DNA of 64,000 nucleotides, from contig NC_088201.1 of NCBI RefSeq assembly GCF_037126465.1, positions 66,486,879 through 66,550,878 of the forward strand, in the 5' to 3' direction. Made by a program: the position numbers and the translations under genes. Every line of letters starts with the position of its first letter. Position 1 is the first letter of the stretch. The notes beneath the pieces were generated by a model. It worked only from the letters and a program-made list of their open reading frames with translations. It made no database searches and was not told where the DNA came from. This DNA is from Ornithodoros turicata (taxonomy: Eukaryota > Arthropoda > Arachnida > Ixodida > Argasidae). This document shows, in pieces, positions 1 through 13,800 of the stretch.

Positions 1-87
1 GGTGATCTCCGATTATGTTAGTTCTGAGGTAGCACGTAGCATCGATTCCTGTTAAGCGGTCGACTGCATGTTTTGCACCCTCGGTTT

Positions 88-749
88 CATTTATTTATTT
101 ATATTATTTGGAGAATACTGCCGGCCATCAGTTGAGGGCCAAGACAGAGAGAGCACAGGGGCACAGCATCCATGTGGCTCACACAGAGCCAAACATAACG
201 AAAAAGTACAAGACAACAAGTGATCGCCTGTTTTAACATGCCTAGTTGTTCCATAACTGCCTTAGAAAAAGCTGCGGAGCTAGGAATGCTCGTCAGGTAT
301 TGTGGTAACTTGTTCCATTCGTGAGTAGTGTGAGGAAAAAAAGAACAGTTGAACAATGTCTTTCTGCAGCGAAACTCACCTATGAGGTTAACGTGTTTCC
401 GCCTGGTGGTACGACTCTTATTGAATGTAAGATAGTAATCGGATTTGAGACCGTTTTCATCATGCACAATACTACAGAAAAAGTGAAGACTCCTCATATC
501 CTCACTTGTCTGCGGCAAGCTAAAGATGGCAGGTCTGATGCTTCGTACAACGATGTGACCGAGGTATCGCTCCCGACCGTCTTTTCTTCTGGACAGATTC
601 CAGACAATCAATTAGGACTGAGTAAATCTGTTCATAGTTCGGCTATCGAGCCGTATGGATTGGTCCCTTACTGCTGCCGACTGAATCACATCTATTTCGG
701 CACATCTGGGATGCGGATGCACTACAAAATGCTTATTATAGCACGATAG
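88..749 (-). mobile_element. LINE (non-LTR retrotransposon) 3' fragment
   Basis: Read on the - strand, the frame from 611 to 99 ends in a peptide typical of the region after the reverse transcriptase in CR1/Jockey-like LINEs: an R-H-N-type stretch (RTTRRKHVNL) followed by CSFFPHTTHEWNKLP, which matches the family motif FFPRTI-x-WN-x-LP. A short 3' UTR follows and ends in an ATAAAT-rich tail near 88-110. No reverse transcriptase core is present, so this is a 5'-truncated copy. The clade is inferred; the motif is seen. Confidence 0.7.
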
Positions 750-761
750 TTTATTGTGGTT

Positions 762-864
762 ATGGAGGAATACCCTAAAACACAGAACGAAGACATCACA
801 GAACTTCTTAGGTTACTTCTGTGGTGTCGTCATCTTCGTTCCGTGTCTCAGGGTATTCCTCCAT
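762..864. repeat. Near-perfect hairpin (fold-back MITE-like)
   Basis: ATGGAGGAATACCCT at 762 is mirrored by AGGGTATTCCTCCAT ending at 864, and the arms continue inward for about 40 bases with few mismatches. The loop is about 15 bases. It directly follows the LINE fragment. No TSD was identified. Confidence 0.7.
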
Positions 865-1771
865 TATCATGCTTCACCAGCTAGTCTGCATCTTGTACCT
901 TCTCCACATAGTTTATTATTATTATTTTTATATAGAACACATTGTCACCTACCTAACCATCACCATGTGCTATGTGCGAACATCTCTGCAGTCAAGTATA
1001 TGCAGAGTAGCATGCAGTCGAATTTGCTACTGATCTGCTAGTGACCAGTCCTATACATTTTTTCAAAATCTAGATTGGATTGGATTAGAATGAGAGAAGA
1101 AAAATATGGAGATGGTGGCTCCTACAAAGCACAGGAGCCGGCTACTCCCTTTCAAAAATTGCATTGTAATGCATTGTAAATTGTATTGCATTGTAATGCA
1201 TTGTAAAAAATGCAAAAGTTGCATTTTCATGCTAGCATTTGAAGACTCGTGCACCAGCATCATGTAATGCTTGGAATGCACATGTGGCTGTAACGTTTTG
1301 TAGCAAGCACGCTGCATCTCATGTTGTGTAGTGTCTGCCTTGTCTTATTGCATGTGAGTTGATGTCCCGCAGGAACTCCTCTCAGGCTCCTCATTGCAAA
1401 CTCATCTCGACGAGTGAGACCACTTGTGATGGATTGCTGTACATGCTAATAGGAAATGTTTTCTGTGTGTCTTTATTGTGCTTCACTCGAGATTTATAAA
1501 TCTCCAGTAAATCTCTTCGACGCAGTAAGAATGAGATGTCTCTGCAGTTTGGCCTGGTATCACCCTGTATTGCCATCTGTTATCAATAACTTTCAAAATT
1601 AAATTAAAGTTCAAGAGATACCACCTCACTCCACAGATGGATTTGCATTGTGCATTTTTTGTACAGTACGGAGCATGGCTTTGTGAAGTATTGTCCCTTG
1701 TCCTAGTGCTACAAGCAATGATATGAGTAGACTTAATTCTCAATACTATGCATGTTTTTTTTCTATTGCAG
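865..1771. other. Non-coding, upstream of first visible SSR1 exon
   Basis: No supportable gene. A short minisatellite of GCATTGTAAT-type units lies at about 1158-1215. The SSR1 exon that should carry the initiator ATG and signal peptide was searched for here and not found, so this is read as the 3' part of SSR1 intron 1 ending in the acceptor at 1770-1771. Confidence 0.5.
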
Positions 1772-1890
1772 CACCGTATGCTGTTGCAGAAGTGACGGTT
1801 GAAAGTGCAGTTGAGGAGGAGGAAGATGATGTTCAGGTTGAAGATACCCCAACTGCAGCCGAACAGCCTGACTCCTCATTAACTGAACAG
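1772..1890 (+). CDS. SSR1: SSR1 exon: acidic lumenal N-terminus
   Basis: The acceptor TTGCAG precedes 1772 and the donor CAG|GTGCTT follows 1890. The exon starts with the last two bases of a split codon and ends in phase 0. It encodes 39 residues rich in Glu and Asp, as expected just after the cleaved signal peptide. The donor is a weak match after GTG, so a shifted boundary is possible. Confidence 0.9.
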
Positions 1891-4800
1891 GTGCTTGAAG
1901 CAAAGCCCAACTTTTGACTGTCTTCACGATCCATGCAATCTTCACTTGAGTGAAATGCTTGGGGTCTCCTGCCAATAACCATTATGCTAACTATGAAAAG
2001 CTCCAGTATTAATGCGCAGAGTTTGAACATAGTGCTTCGGGCATGCGTTACCAAAGCAGCATGTTCAAAGGAGGCTCCAGAAATGTGGCCACCAAATATT
2101 ACTTCTCCCCTGTATTATGAAAGCATAATGCACGTTTGCAAAGACAGTGTCTGCAAGGATTGACATTGTTGTTCTGGATGTTGCAATGTCTCGACGACTT
2201 CCAATAATCAATGTGCCACGAGGTCCATTGTGGTACCTGATTGGGGAATTAGTAGAACCTGAAGTTTTAGGGTTTAACCCGATTCTTCCCCGAACTTGCA
2301 CCCCGAATTGAAGGTTGACTCTTTAGGGTGAAACCCGATTTTTACCCAGCAAATCACCCTCACTGAGATTTCTGTAGGATAGCACACTAACTTGTTTGGC
2401 AGCAAATGCAGTTACATTACCATTTTTACCAAACTAGTTCAGTTAGTTTGAGTAACTGAGCCCGATATCACCCTGAATTCAGTGTACTGGAACTTATTCC
2501 ACCTGAATTTGCATGAATTTAGAGCACATTTGTTTATTTACCCGATTTTTTACTCTCCGAATTTAGAAAAAAAAAATTTCCCGAAAACTTCAGGCTCTAG
2601 GAATTAGTAACACATTAAAAAGCAGAATTCGTTTCTAATACAAACTGCTGCAACAAAATTATTTACAGAAAGCACAATGATGCAACATATCAACCCACCC
2701 AGGTGTTTCCTCGAGAATCGCATTAACATAATAAGTAGAAGCTTAACTCATAAGATGTGAGTTACCGTAAATGATGCACAGTACATAGCACGATTAATAA
2801 TAATTTACTTAACCACCTTAAGTGATAATGACTCGTGACCAGGTGCCTGATTTCTTGGAAATGTTGTACACTTTCCTGACACAAGGGAGCCTAATATGGG
2901 TGCTAGAAGAATCACACTTGTGGAGCAAATAAGATGTAATTCCCAGTGTTCTACGAAATATTCTACAAATGCAAGCCGCACACTCACGAGTACATCTCGC
3001 AGTTGTACAGAGTTCACCAAGATAAAGTTTGGGGTGTGTAACGGAGATGAAACAAATAGAAACAGTGTCGGGAAGCTAAAGTAGATGTTAGAAGACGTAT
3101 TATGCCCCAAAATTTTGTGTTGATACTGTCACTTGGTCCGTTTCTCTGTGGGTAAATCGTGAAAATTAAAAGCTGCCGCTGCCTAACATTTCCAATTGGC
3201 TCTACCTGTGTTTCAGCTCTTTCCGTCAGATGGCAGAACGGTCGAACATTGTGCTGCAGACAATATCGAAACGAAGAGAACAAGTGGAAATGAATGCAGA
3301 CGACTACTGTGCGAAGTCATCTGCAACACGTCGTTCGACCGTTTTGCCATCTGACGGAAAGAGCTAAAACACAGGTAAAGCTGGTATAGCCGATTGGAAA
3401 TGTTAGACAGCGTTTAATTAGTTGAAATGTTTTTAATTTTCACAATTTATCCGCAGAGAAATGGACCAAGTGGCAGCGTCGACATAAACTTCTGGGGCAT
3501 AATACGTCCTCTAACATCTACTTTAGCTTCCCGAAACTATTTCTATTTGTTTTATCTTCGTTACAAACCCTGAAGTTTATCTTGGCGAACCGTGTACATC
3601 ACACTTATGTCATGGGAGCAAGAGTCTCCGTGAGCAGGAGAAATTCTTTGGAAGATGCATAACCAAATTCAATGCAAAATTAATTTAGTTGGTATGCAAT
3701 AAGTTCAGGGAATGAAGCACTCTTCGGAATAAAACTGCAATATTTACATGCTTTCGTGCAGAACCCACACTTCACCTGATACTTCTATGAATATGCTGCG
3801 TGTAGTAGCTCTGACATACTGTATTGGATTCTAGGAGGAGGAGGATGATGAAGAAAAGCCGTTAAAACCATCGCCTGATGGAGACACTTACATGCTGTTC
3901 GTAGAGCCCAAGACCTTCAAGTCCAGTGAGTTTCTCCCGGATAATGGTTTTTTGTTACATCTTATGTAAGAGCTTGGGCAAGGATTTATCCTCTTTATTC
4001 TCTAACTTTTTCCAGTGACAAAAAGTATATCCTAAAAACTTGTCTACCTCCACTTACACTGTCAATGGCAAAGCGATGATGCAACAGCAAAAAGTCTGAC
4101 CTACTGCCAAGTCATCCCTTTGCTGTTAGCAGTTGTATGCTGTCAAAGTCGGTGCAGTTGCTCAGTTATAGCCGCTTTATTGGAATAATGAATGTGTTCC
4201 TTGTATGCAGTATCTCTTGGAATAGCAAATATAATAGCGGGACGTAATAATAATGTGTCGTGTGTACACGAAGTGCTTATGTGCATGTAGGAATGCATAG
4301 CGGGCACATTTCAAGCCAAAATCTGTGCAGGTGTGATATCACCAAGCATGGTAACATGGCAACAGTTATGTGGTATCAAATTTTTGACCTCATACCCAAG
4401 TGTTTAGGCTCTCTGCCTTTTACCTGCTGTTTTCTCCTCTATATTGTCGTGTGGGTGCTCTGGATTTTCAGATGCGTGTACCTTTTTGTCTATAGAACGG
4501 GCTTGTACAGTAGAATCTCGATGATACGAATCTCACGGGGTAGCGTAAAAAATTCGTATCAAAATAATTAAACCAAAATAAAAATTGAAACAAGAAGATA
4601 GACAGCGACCGTTCATTTTCCATTACTGCCAGTGAAAGAGGTCGGTTGTAACGCTTTTTTGTCTCCATTTTTGGCCAATGCTGCCCAAATTTGCTAGGTG
4701 ATTCAAAAGGCCCAGCACGTGCTTTCCACCTGCAAGTCGTGCGACAATGTTCTAAAGACAGCTTCTCCTTAAGCACGCAGGCATTAGGTGAAGCTGACTT

Positions 4801-7800
4801 GCGGAATGGTGACGCCTAATGTTTCCAGAAGTTGTCCTGATATGTTTCCTCCGCGTGTTCTGGTCGCTATTTTCCCAAGCCAGTGCGATGTCACACAGCT
4901 CCTCACATCCTCGGCTCGTTTTTATCACCCGTAAACGCAAGATAACGCGTTCGTATCATCCGAACTCTAATACATGGGAAGAATAGGCATTCCGGGCATA
5001 ATTTGTATCATCCGTGATCGTATTATCGAGATTCTGCTACATGTTTTTTGTGTTATCCTTTCCGGCTTATCCTTCTCAGCTTTCCGTCTATATTATAAGC
5101 TTCCGTCTGCGAAGGTAAGGCGCTTCTGAGGCGCGCTGTTTTGGTTTCGACTCATTTGCGTAGCGAAATTCAGCGATTGGCATTTCACAGCACACGCTTG
5201 TTTCAGGATTTTTAAAAGATAGAAAGAGTGGATTTCACAGCAGATTGTGTCCCAGTCTGCTATCTCACTTTTGCCCAAAATGCTTTACTTCGAGTTAATT
5301 AATCAATGTTAGGTAATTAGTCAGTTTGTATTTACATACTCTCTTAGAAAGGATGTCCGCCTGGCCGTACAACTCAACTGCAAAAACAGTATTTATGCTG
5401 ATCTCATAGCTTCTTTAATAAAAAATCAGTAAACGATAAAAAAGGAAAAAAGAACTTATGTACAGCTCGGGATCTCTTCCTAGCCGCAGAAGATAAGGCA
5501 CCCAACAGACTAGATTGGTCATGTCTTCAAAGAGAGAATTCACTTACCAGTGAGCCAGTCAGATTCTACTGCATTTTTCTTCTATGAGATAGAATAGTGG
5601 TTTCGTCTTTTGCCAGTTGTCTTTATTGTACTCATAATTTTGTTCACGTTGTAGTGACACCTGTCTTTGGTATGATCCTCACTATCAAATAGTGCAAAGT
5701 ACATTGATACTGAGTAAAATGCTCTTCTGCTTTTGTTATTCGAGCTATTTGTTCATTGGAGTTCAAATGAATGGGGCAAGAATTGAGGGCTTGCATTTTT
5801 CAATTCAAGATCATTGTCTCATAACTATGGAAAAGTGGTGGGTATGCTTCGCAGTGCCGTTTTAACATGTACGCTACCACCGTGACAGAGCAGTTAGGGA
5901 GAAAAAAAGGTGGGAGGAGTCTACAATGTTGAGGTTGCATGAGCATTCATGCTGGTGTCCAAGGTTCTGTGAACAGTGAATAGCTGCGACACTCGAATCT
6001 TTCACACACCATATCTGAATAGGAAATTTGTCTTTTGCACAAATACAGAGCTTCCAGCAGGAAAGGAAGTTCGTTTCTTGGTAGGCTTCACCAACCGTGG
6101 TGAGAGAGAATTTGTCCTGGACACCATTGATGCCTCCTTCCGTTACCCCATGGACTTTTCCTTCTATATTCAGAATGTAAGTTCTTTTGATCCTTGAGAA
6201 ATTCTCCACATCCTGTGGGAAGTGGCTACGTTTTCTCACTGTGGTTGTTGTTTGTTCTGTTGTTTCAATGCCCACTCTTTCATTTCACTACTTGCGTACC
6301 ACACACTTTTTGTGAAGTCCGTAAGCAACCCACGAATAATGTCAGGTTTGCGCTAGTCTAGAAAAAAAAAAAAAAAAAATTGACGAGTAGGTGAACAATT
6401 GGACAAATTCGGTTTTTACTGCATATTGTTGGACCCTATGTTGTCAAATGCCTGGTACAGTAACTGTCCTTCCGTCAGACTGGTGAAGCTCAAGTTGCCT
6501 ATGACATCTAGTACATATGGGCATAGTGTAAAATGCTATGTGTTACTTTAATCCTGAATGTAATTTGTGAAAATTTTGCAAATTGAAGAATGATGCTCAA
6601 CCGACAGTCAAGTTCCTGCACTGAAGGATGCGCTATTCCAGAGCCTAGCTCTAGCTGCGTTTTCACTGCATTTTGAGATCTCTGGGGCGAACTAGGCATA
6701 GCGTGTTGCTACTGCTTGAATTCTATTCGTGCTGGTTAGATGGAGAAAATTGCCAGTTTTGTACCAGGGGCCCCATTCTGAGCGAACGACAAGCACTACC
6801 GGTAGTGTCGAGAGAGGAGCGTCGGTAGGGAAAGATCTCGATCCCCACGAGCGACGCCTTCAGTATTTTCTTGTCACTTCTAACGACTGTGCATTTGCGT
6901 TGTTGACTGCTGTTCAGCCTGGCTATCCACGTAGTGCCTCATGTCATGCTCACACGCCCGATGCACATCTCGGAACGAGGTACCGGAATGCGCTCAGCCA
7001 GTTGCTCAAGCAAAACATGTGGAAAACAATTTGACGTGCCATATGGTTCCATGTGTTGTCCATGGACAGAAGCCACGCGGAAGAACTTGCAGCCATCTTG
7101 ATAGCATTCCGTCCGCTAAACAATAAGGCCCCAAGCTGTCGTTCTCGCAAACGACGCCCTCGTTTATGGGCAACGTGGTAGGAGTACCGGGAATGCCAAA
7201 GTGTCATTGGTGAGGATGCTAGTGTGTTAGCATTGCTAGTGTTGTTTTTAGCTAGGAGCAGTTTGTCCTCTTCATGTTGTCCATGTCTCTCTTGCTCCAG
7301 TGATTCTTATTATGCAGCTTTACCAATGAGCCCATAGTCCTTGTTTTAATATTGCCAGCGTTGGCATGTTTGCACTACTGGCACACATGAGAGTAGGGCC
7401 CCAGGTGTCAGTGCATATCTGTGTCGCAAATTTTTTTCAAGTTCAAAATTCCTAACTTTTGCTTGTGTTCTGTATATGTTATGGTGTGTGCACTAATCTG
7501 GAACGGGTATTTCAGTTTTGTTATTGGACATGTTTTGTATGTGGGCACAGGCTGTACCTAATACAGGCTACATATAAAACACAAATGCTGTAGATTTGTC
7601 AGTGTGTGTAGAGTTTCTACAGACATGGCATGTTGAGGCCTGTTGTGGTAGTGACGTAACTTTGATTGGAGCATTGAGAAACAACTAGGTTGTTCTTTGC
7701 ATGCAGTACTCTACAATTGGTTACACCAAAGTGGTGAAGCCCAAGCAGCAGGCCACTCTGTTCTACAGTTTTCTGGTTAGCGAGTCCCTCAGCAACCGGC

Positions 7801-10800
7801 CCTTTGGGCTCTCTGTCAACCTCATGTACAGGGATGCTGTAAGTGAAGTTGTTTGCATTGCCTATTGTCTAGTTGCTTGTTTACTTTGTATGTACCAGGT
7901 TTTTGAGTTCACGTCTTTATAGTGCCACCACAAACTAAACCTCCTCTCTTCAGAACCTAAACAAATTTATGCCACTGCAATCCACGTGTTTCACATTGTA
8001 AAATGTTGTTTCTCTATGTTAAGCAAAAATCATCTAAAATTAATTTCTAGTTCTGAGAAGTATCTAATAGCGTGCACCATCTGCGTGCATCTTGAAGGGG
8101 TAAATGTTGCCAGATGGGTATCTGGCAACGTTGCTCCTTCAAGGGGTGATTGCATCCGGAAGCAACGTGTAGGAGACCGATGTGGCTCCACTTCACAGTC
8201 TACTTGGTCAAATTTCTCCTCCGAAAACAGCTTACATATTAAATGAACGAGTTTTAAAGATTCGCACTGCCTCTGCAGCTGAGGAAGCCCCAGCGATAGT
8301 AGCATCATGATGTCGTCAGCCAGGCACACGAATGGGAGCGCAGTACAGGCGATTGTCTCCAAGTTCATCTGCTTCGCGTTCACACTGCAATATACTAATT
8401 GAAAAGTCCTCGGTAAATACACAGACTTTCGTTTATGAGTGTGAGTACCTACGCGGTCATTGTGCATGGAACACGGTGTTACGTCTGTGGCTGTACGAAC
8501 ACGCCTGGCGCTAACCCCAAAGTGACATTCTATGACATAAAAACAGACTCTCCGAGACCTTCAGATGCCCGAGCTCTCGCCGGTTGCCAAAGGGCACTTC
8601 CCGCTGGCCTTGTCCATGTGATGTTTTCTCTGATTTCCAGAGAGGGAATTCTGGCATACTCTCAACATGCTGTTGCCATGCATTACATCAAATTGCACAG
8701 AAACTACTCCACTAAATTGCGTCGAATTTTCGACGTTATTGTCGGTGATGAACAAGGAGTAAAATGTCGCTATGGTTTAGGAGTGGACCTCGACGGAAGC
8801 GACAGTCCCTTTCAAGATCGATTTCTGTGTCCGCACCACAGCTGCTGGCAGTCTTCCAATGTGGGGTGGAGAGTAAACAGCGGGGAAGTATGTGCGCTGT
8901 CCCTAGGAGATGCCAAAGCTCTTGGTGATGTCCCCCTATTCTTGGAGCATCCAAAACTATCAAGTTTTATGAATTCTCTGGAAACTTTGTGGAAACGCGT
9001 AATTATATTTTGCGTAATGAGTGTTTGAGTATGGTTTATTTTTTTTTTATTCAACATCAAACACATTTTTTTAGCCTGCAGAGGCACTTTGAACAAGTTG
9101 CTTAACTCATTTCTTGCCACTACAGACTGTCCATTTTGGGGTGGTTTGGCAAATGTACTTTTTGTGGCTGACCGTATCACTTGGTACTGTGTTGCTATAT
9201 ACAAAAATGTAGCCAAAGGAATGCCCTATCAAGTGATATAAGTTTCCGAAACAAAGCTATCCATGTATTTCCAAAATTAATTTTGGAACACAAAAAGATA
9301 TGTGCAAACAGATGGCAAACCTCATGAAGATATGCCTGTGTCTTGAACAAAAATATCAACCTACAAGTTCCAAAATATACAAAATGTGAAAAAAATTTTC
9401 AGAAATACCTGCAAATATCAACACTGTGGATCAAGAAGTTCATGAGTTATGGGAAATAACTTCATCACCCATGTTGTTAATGTAACTGAGTGACAGAGTT
9501 CATTCAAAGAGTAAAACGAAAATTAACATCATAATTTCTGCAGAAAACATTAGTTTCATGCTCAACCATTCTGTGCTTGTACAGTAGAACCTCGTTAATT
9601 TGAAGTGATTTTATAGCACGTCATCGTTACGTGGGTTGTTAGTCGATGGTAGATGATTAAATTCGGTGGGAAACTTACGAATATGGGCCAGTTTTCTTCA
9701 GATTATGCAGTCAGATTGCAGCACGTTAAGACAGGACCGCAGCCATCCTTTAATCATGCTGTTAACATACAACGTCATTGCCACAACCTTGTGGATCAGG
9801 TGCGACAAGTCCTTCACATGCATGATCTTTACTGCCTGCGCTTCACGAATTTCACGCACCATCTTGCACCATCTCTGCAGAGATGCTCGCCACTGCAATT
9901 ACATTGTTCCAGTTTTTTCCATATTCGTTCAGTACTCTAGTGAGATCAGCACCGATGCTGTAGCTTTTTCTCTTTCGCTTTCGACAATAGCTTTGGCATT
10001 TTCTTTCGTCGTAGTAGCAAAAGAGCATGTTGACAATAGGAGTACTTCTTTGCTGGGTCTGGCAAAATTTCCAGGCAGCAGTATTTGCAAACCAAGGTGA
10101 ACTCCCCTGCTGACATTTCGTTGCAGTCATGCGGAGCGTCCAAGCGCACCTCCTTCCTTACTTCAAGATCGGAGTATTCCTTCGCCCAGTCATGGGCAGA
10201 CTTCTTTGGTCTGCCCATGGGCACCCACCATGATTCCAAATAGGACGTCAGGTCACACTAACGTGCTTGGCATGAAACACAGAAAATGAAAAACACTTTC
10301 AACGATCAGAAGCGTCCGGCGTGGAAGCAGGCGGGAGACAGAGAACGCAGCGCCCGGGGTGCATGCGCAAATCGTATGTTGGATTGGATTGGCTCGTCGC
10401 TCGAGGCTTGACTTGACACTTGATTGAGAATGGCAGCATCCTCAAGCTTCTCTGGACTTCCGGAGATTATCGGGGTGCAAATGTTGGGTTGAAACCGAAG
10501 CCCGTTAATTACATTCAAAGGGGGGGGGGGGGAGTAGAAATGGGAAAAATAGGGTTAAACCTGAAAACTTCTGGACCTAGTCTACAGAGTGCCAGAGTTC
10601 AATGCATGGATCATTAAATCTAAGACCACTAAAGTATTAGATTTTCATCAGGTGTGCTAGCACTTTTTGTCAAGAGATAAAAATAAGAACTACAAAGCGG
10701 TCACACGATTGTCTGTTCTGGCCTGAGCTGGAAGGTAGTGGCATACAGCAGAGATGCACTAGCAACCATGGAAGGGCATGGACCAGTCACTTCTGCATAA

Positions 10801-13800
10801 ACTGTGTGGAACATCATCCACTTTGCTTCTGCATTTCTAAAATAAATGTCTTGCAGTGCATGCCAATCCATTTTGAAATTAATGTTTATGGCACAGCCTG
10901 TTGCTGGTGTAATGACTTCACTCAAAATTTGAGCACCTTTGTGTTAGTAAGTTGACCAACACTAGACCTCACAGTGGGAAAAGTTATTATAAAGAAAACG
11001 TGTTCTACTTCCTGTAGAGTAATTTCCTCAGCTGCAGATTACCATTTGCCATCTTGTCTAGTGAATCTCTTGGTGAATCTCATATCTTGTGAGCTTTATT
11101 ACTACTGACCACAGATGTGAACAATACCACTGTCACGCGGACATTTTAGTGGTCATTGAAATGAATGATGACTGAAGTGAATGGTCATTAACTGCTGCTA
11201 CATGGCCATCTTCAGGTGCCATTTACTCGGGTGCTCCTCAAGTTGATGGAGGTTCATGAAAAGCCACTGAGGGAGGCAAGGGCCCCTCGAAAGTGATGCT
11301 GGCAGCCTCGTGCTGAGTGAACAGTTTAGCGCGGATTAAAACCACACAAGAAAACCGCAGCAAACTTGCCCGGAGAGGCTCTGAACTATAGTTGTCACAA
11401 TGATAAATTTCTTTGTTGTGCTGCACAGGTTCTGCCACTAGATCTACATTTAACGATGAACTGTTTGCTTAAAGCTAATGCAGTGACTCAAGTGCCAGAC
11501 AGTGTTGTGAACATGTTATTCTGGATTCTAGGATGGCCACCCATACCTGGATGCTGTCTTCAATGAAACTGTTGAGATAGTTGAAGTGGATGAAGGTCTT
11601 GATGGTGAAACGTAAGTATTGTAGTATCTCCATCTGGCAGTTCTTCCAGTGAAACTGTTGACTGAGTATTTATCAGTGTTGTACGTAACGCTGTTACAGT
11701 AATTGATACTTTTTTCGGTATCTGTGTGCGGATCGCGATACCTTTTTAAATCAGTAAATTGAAAAGTATTTTCGTTACAGATTTACGGTAACGCGCTCTC
11801 CGTTACTTTACCGATACTTTTTTAGTGCCTCACCCATTCTTCACCTACCATGTTTCTTACTCTTATTCATTGTCACTGGTTCGCCTATAGCGCTCGACAA
11901 CGGGAATTATATGAAATACATGTTCACTTTTTTTCTTCGAACCTGGATGGGATAACCACACTGCACTCAACAACAGAGTTGAGGTCAACGAGCAGAGGTG
12001 AAGTCTTAACAGTGCGCTCTGGATTCCACTGCTAAGTTGCTGTGTCACACTGAGTCACACTATACTGTGGTAGTTTAACTTTGGATAGGTTTCCTTGATC
12101 ATTGGACTTCACAGTATGTGTGGGCGTGACACCAACGTAATTGTCATATTGGCGTCTGTCAGCTGCTGGAGAGACCACGGCTTGCTAGGATGGCAGAAGA
12201 CTACTTTCAGAACCAGCGATTGATGAAAGTCAAGCAAAGTCTCTGAGCTACGTTATAAAAATGCTGCCTTTTCACTGCAAAACCTGCTTCTCCAAATTTG
12301 CTATTATACAAATGGGGTGTTTGCGTAAGCGAGATTTCTATGTTACATCTACTTCTTATTTCCAACAAAAGTATCAGTCAAAGTATCGCGTTACTTTTTT
12401 TTGGCAGTGGTACTCAACTACTTTAAAAAAGAAGTATCGATACCAGTATTTTGATACTTTTTACTCAAGTAACGAGTATCGGTATTGCGATACCATAATT
12501 CGGTAATGGGTACAACACTGGTATTTATTAATGCTTTCAATGTAGCTGGTCTTGAAACCTTGAGTGTCTTCTGTCTGTTGTACTTTTGGATTCTCTATTT
12601 GCTATAGACAGTAATGCTTTGGTTGCGGTGAGGCTAACTGTATACTACTAAGCAGTACTTTGAACTTGAACATGTCTGAGAAGGACGGAAAATGCAACGG
12701 CTCCTTGTAACTGAGATGTTTCAGAAACAAACAGAAAGGAATCTTAGAATTTGGTTAAAAAAATGTTTCTTGTATGAGAATCTCGCATGATTCAGCCACA
12801 AAATAAAGTAACAAATGGGTGTCTGCAACAAGAAAATGAGACATGCCTCCCAAGAGTCCCCACGGCTTCTGTAGTGCATGATGTGAATCATCCAAGGAAA
12901 GTAGTGTAGTGAACAAAACAAAACTGGTTGAGAAAATTTCAAAGTATCTGCTGCTATCTCAACTACCTTCTGTGTGAATTGGGTAGGTAGGTTTAAAACC
13001 TCGAAACATCTAACTGGGATTTTCTTTTTGGGTTGTTCCAGGTTCTTCCTTTATGTGTTCCTGGCAGCTTGTGCTGTGCTGCTCGTGGTACTCGGCCAGC
13101 AGTTCATGTCATCACTCGGGGTATGAATTTCTTCCCGAAAAGTTCAATTGAAACGTTGCTTTTTAGCTTTGCATGTTACGTGAACTTGCTGCCATTGAAT
13201 TTTTTTCTTTGTTACCCTTTTAGAAAAAGAAACCAGCTGCAAGCAAACAAAAAGTCGAGATGGGCACGCAAAACACTGGAGACGTCGATTATGATTGGCT
13301 CCCTAAAGAGACCCTTGAACTCAGTAAGTAAATTTTCAAGGCCACTGTAGTCTGTACTTATCACACTCTTGCACCTGAGGTGAAAGAAACGTATTGCACA
13401 ACGTGAAAACTCATTACTTGGTCTCGTTCAAATTGTGTATCTGTCCTATTGTAAAACTATTCTCTTTTGTGCCACTGTCAATGGAAATTAAGCTGGGCTT
13501 TACTCTCTCAGTAGCAAAACAGAACAGAAAAATGTTGTAGTGAGGTACGGAGCTAGTTAGTGGCATCCTAAGTGTAAGATTGTGTTTTGCCGTGAATATG
13601 AACCAGTACAACAAAAATCTTGATTTGAGTTTCACTCTCCATATCACCCGAAAGCTACCTAAATATCAAACGGACAGGGAAGAAAATGTTCCTTCCATTT
13701 TCCGAAAGAATCTGTATTGCAATCTGTAAAAGAATTGCATCCTTATTGTTTTCTAAGAAAAGCTGTGTGGTAAGAAGTTTTATGATCTCTGCTATAGCCT

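Larger units (their letters stand above)
1891..3834 (+). other. SSR1 intron after the first visible exon
   Basis: Bounded by GT at 1891 and TAG at 3832-3834. It contains a dispersed repeat with GGTTTAACCCGATTCTTCCCC-like blocks at about 2240-2590, echoed at 10535-10580 and 16797-16890, and the TA-flanked MITE at 3008-3594. No other coding sequence was recognised. Confidence 0.8.
7839..11531 (+). other. Long SSR1 intron with transposon debris
   Basis: From GTAAGT to TTCTAG. It contains an open + frame at 8435-9028 of unknown origin, a one-ended pogo-type terminus plus BED-like zinc finger fragment at 9584-10239, and a poly(G) run at 10519-10532. The rest shows nothing recognisable. Confidence 0.7.

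Noticed and set aside
99..611. 170-codon frame as a host gene
   Set aside because: Its peptide has the FFPxT-x-EWNKLP signature of a LINE tail and ends in a LINE-type 3' tail.
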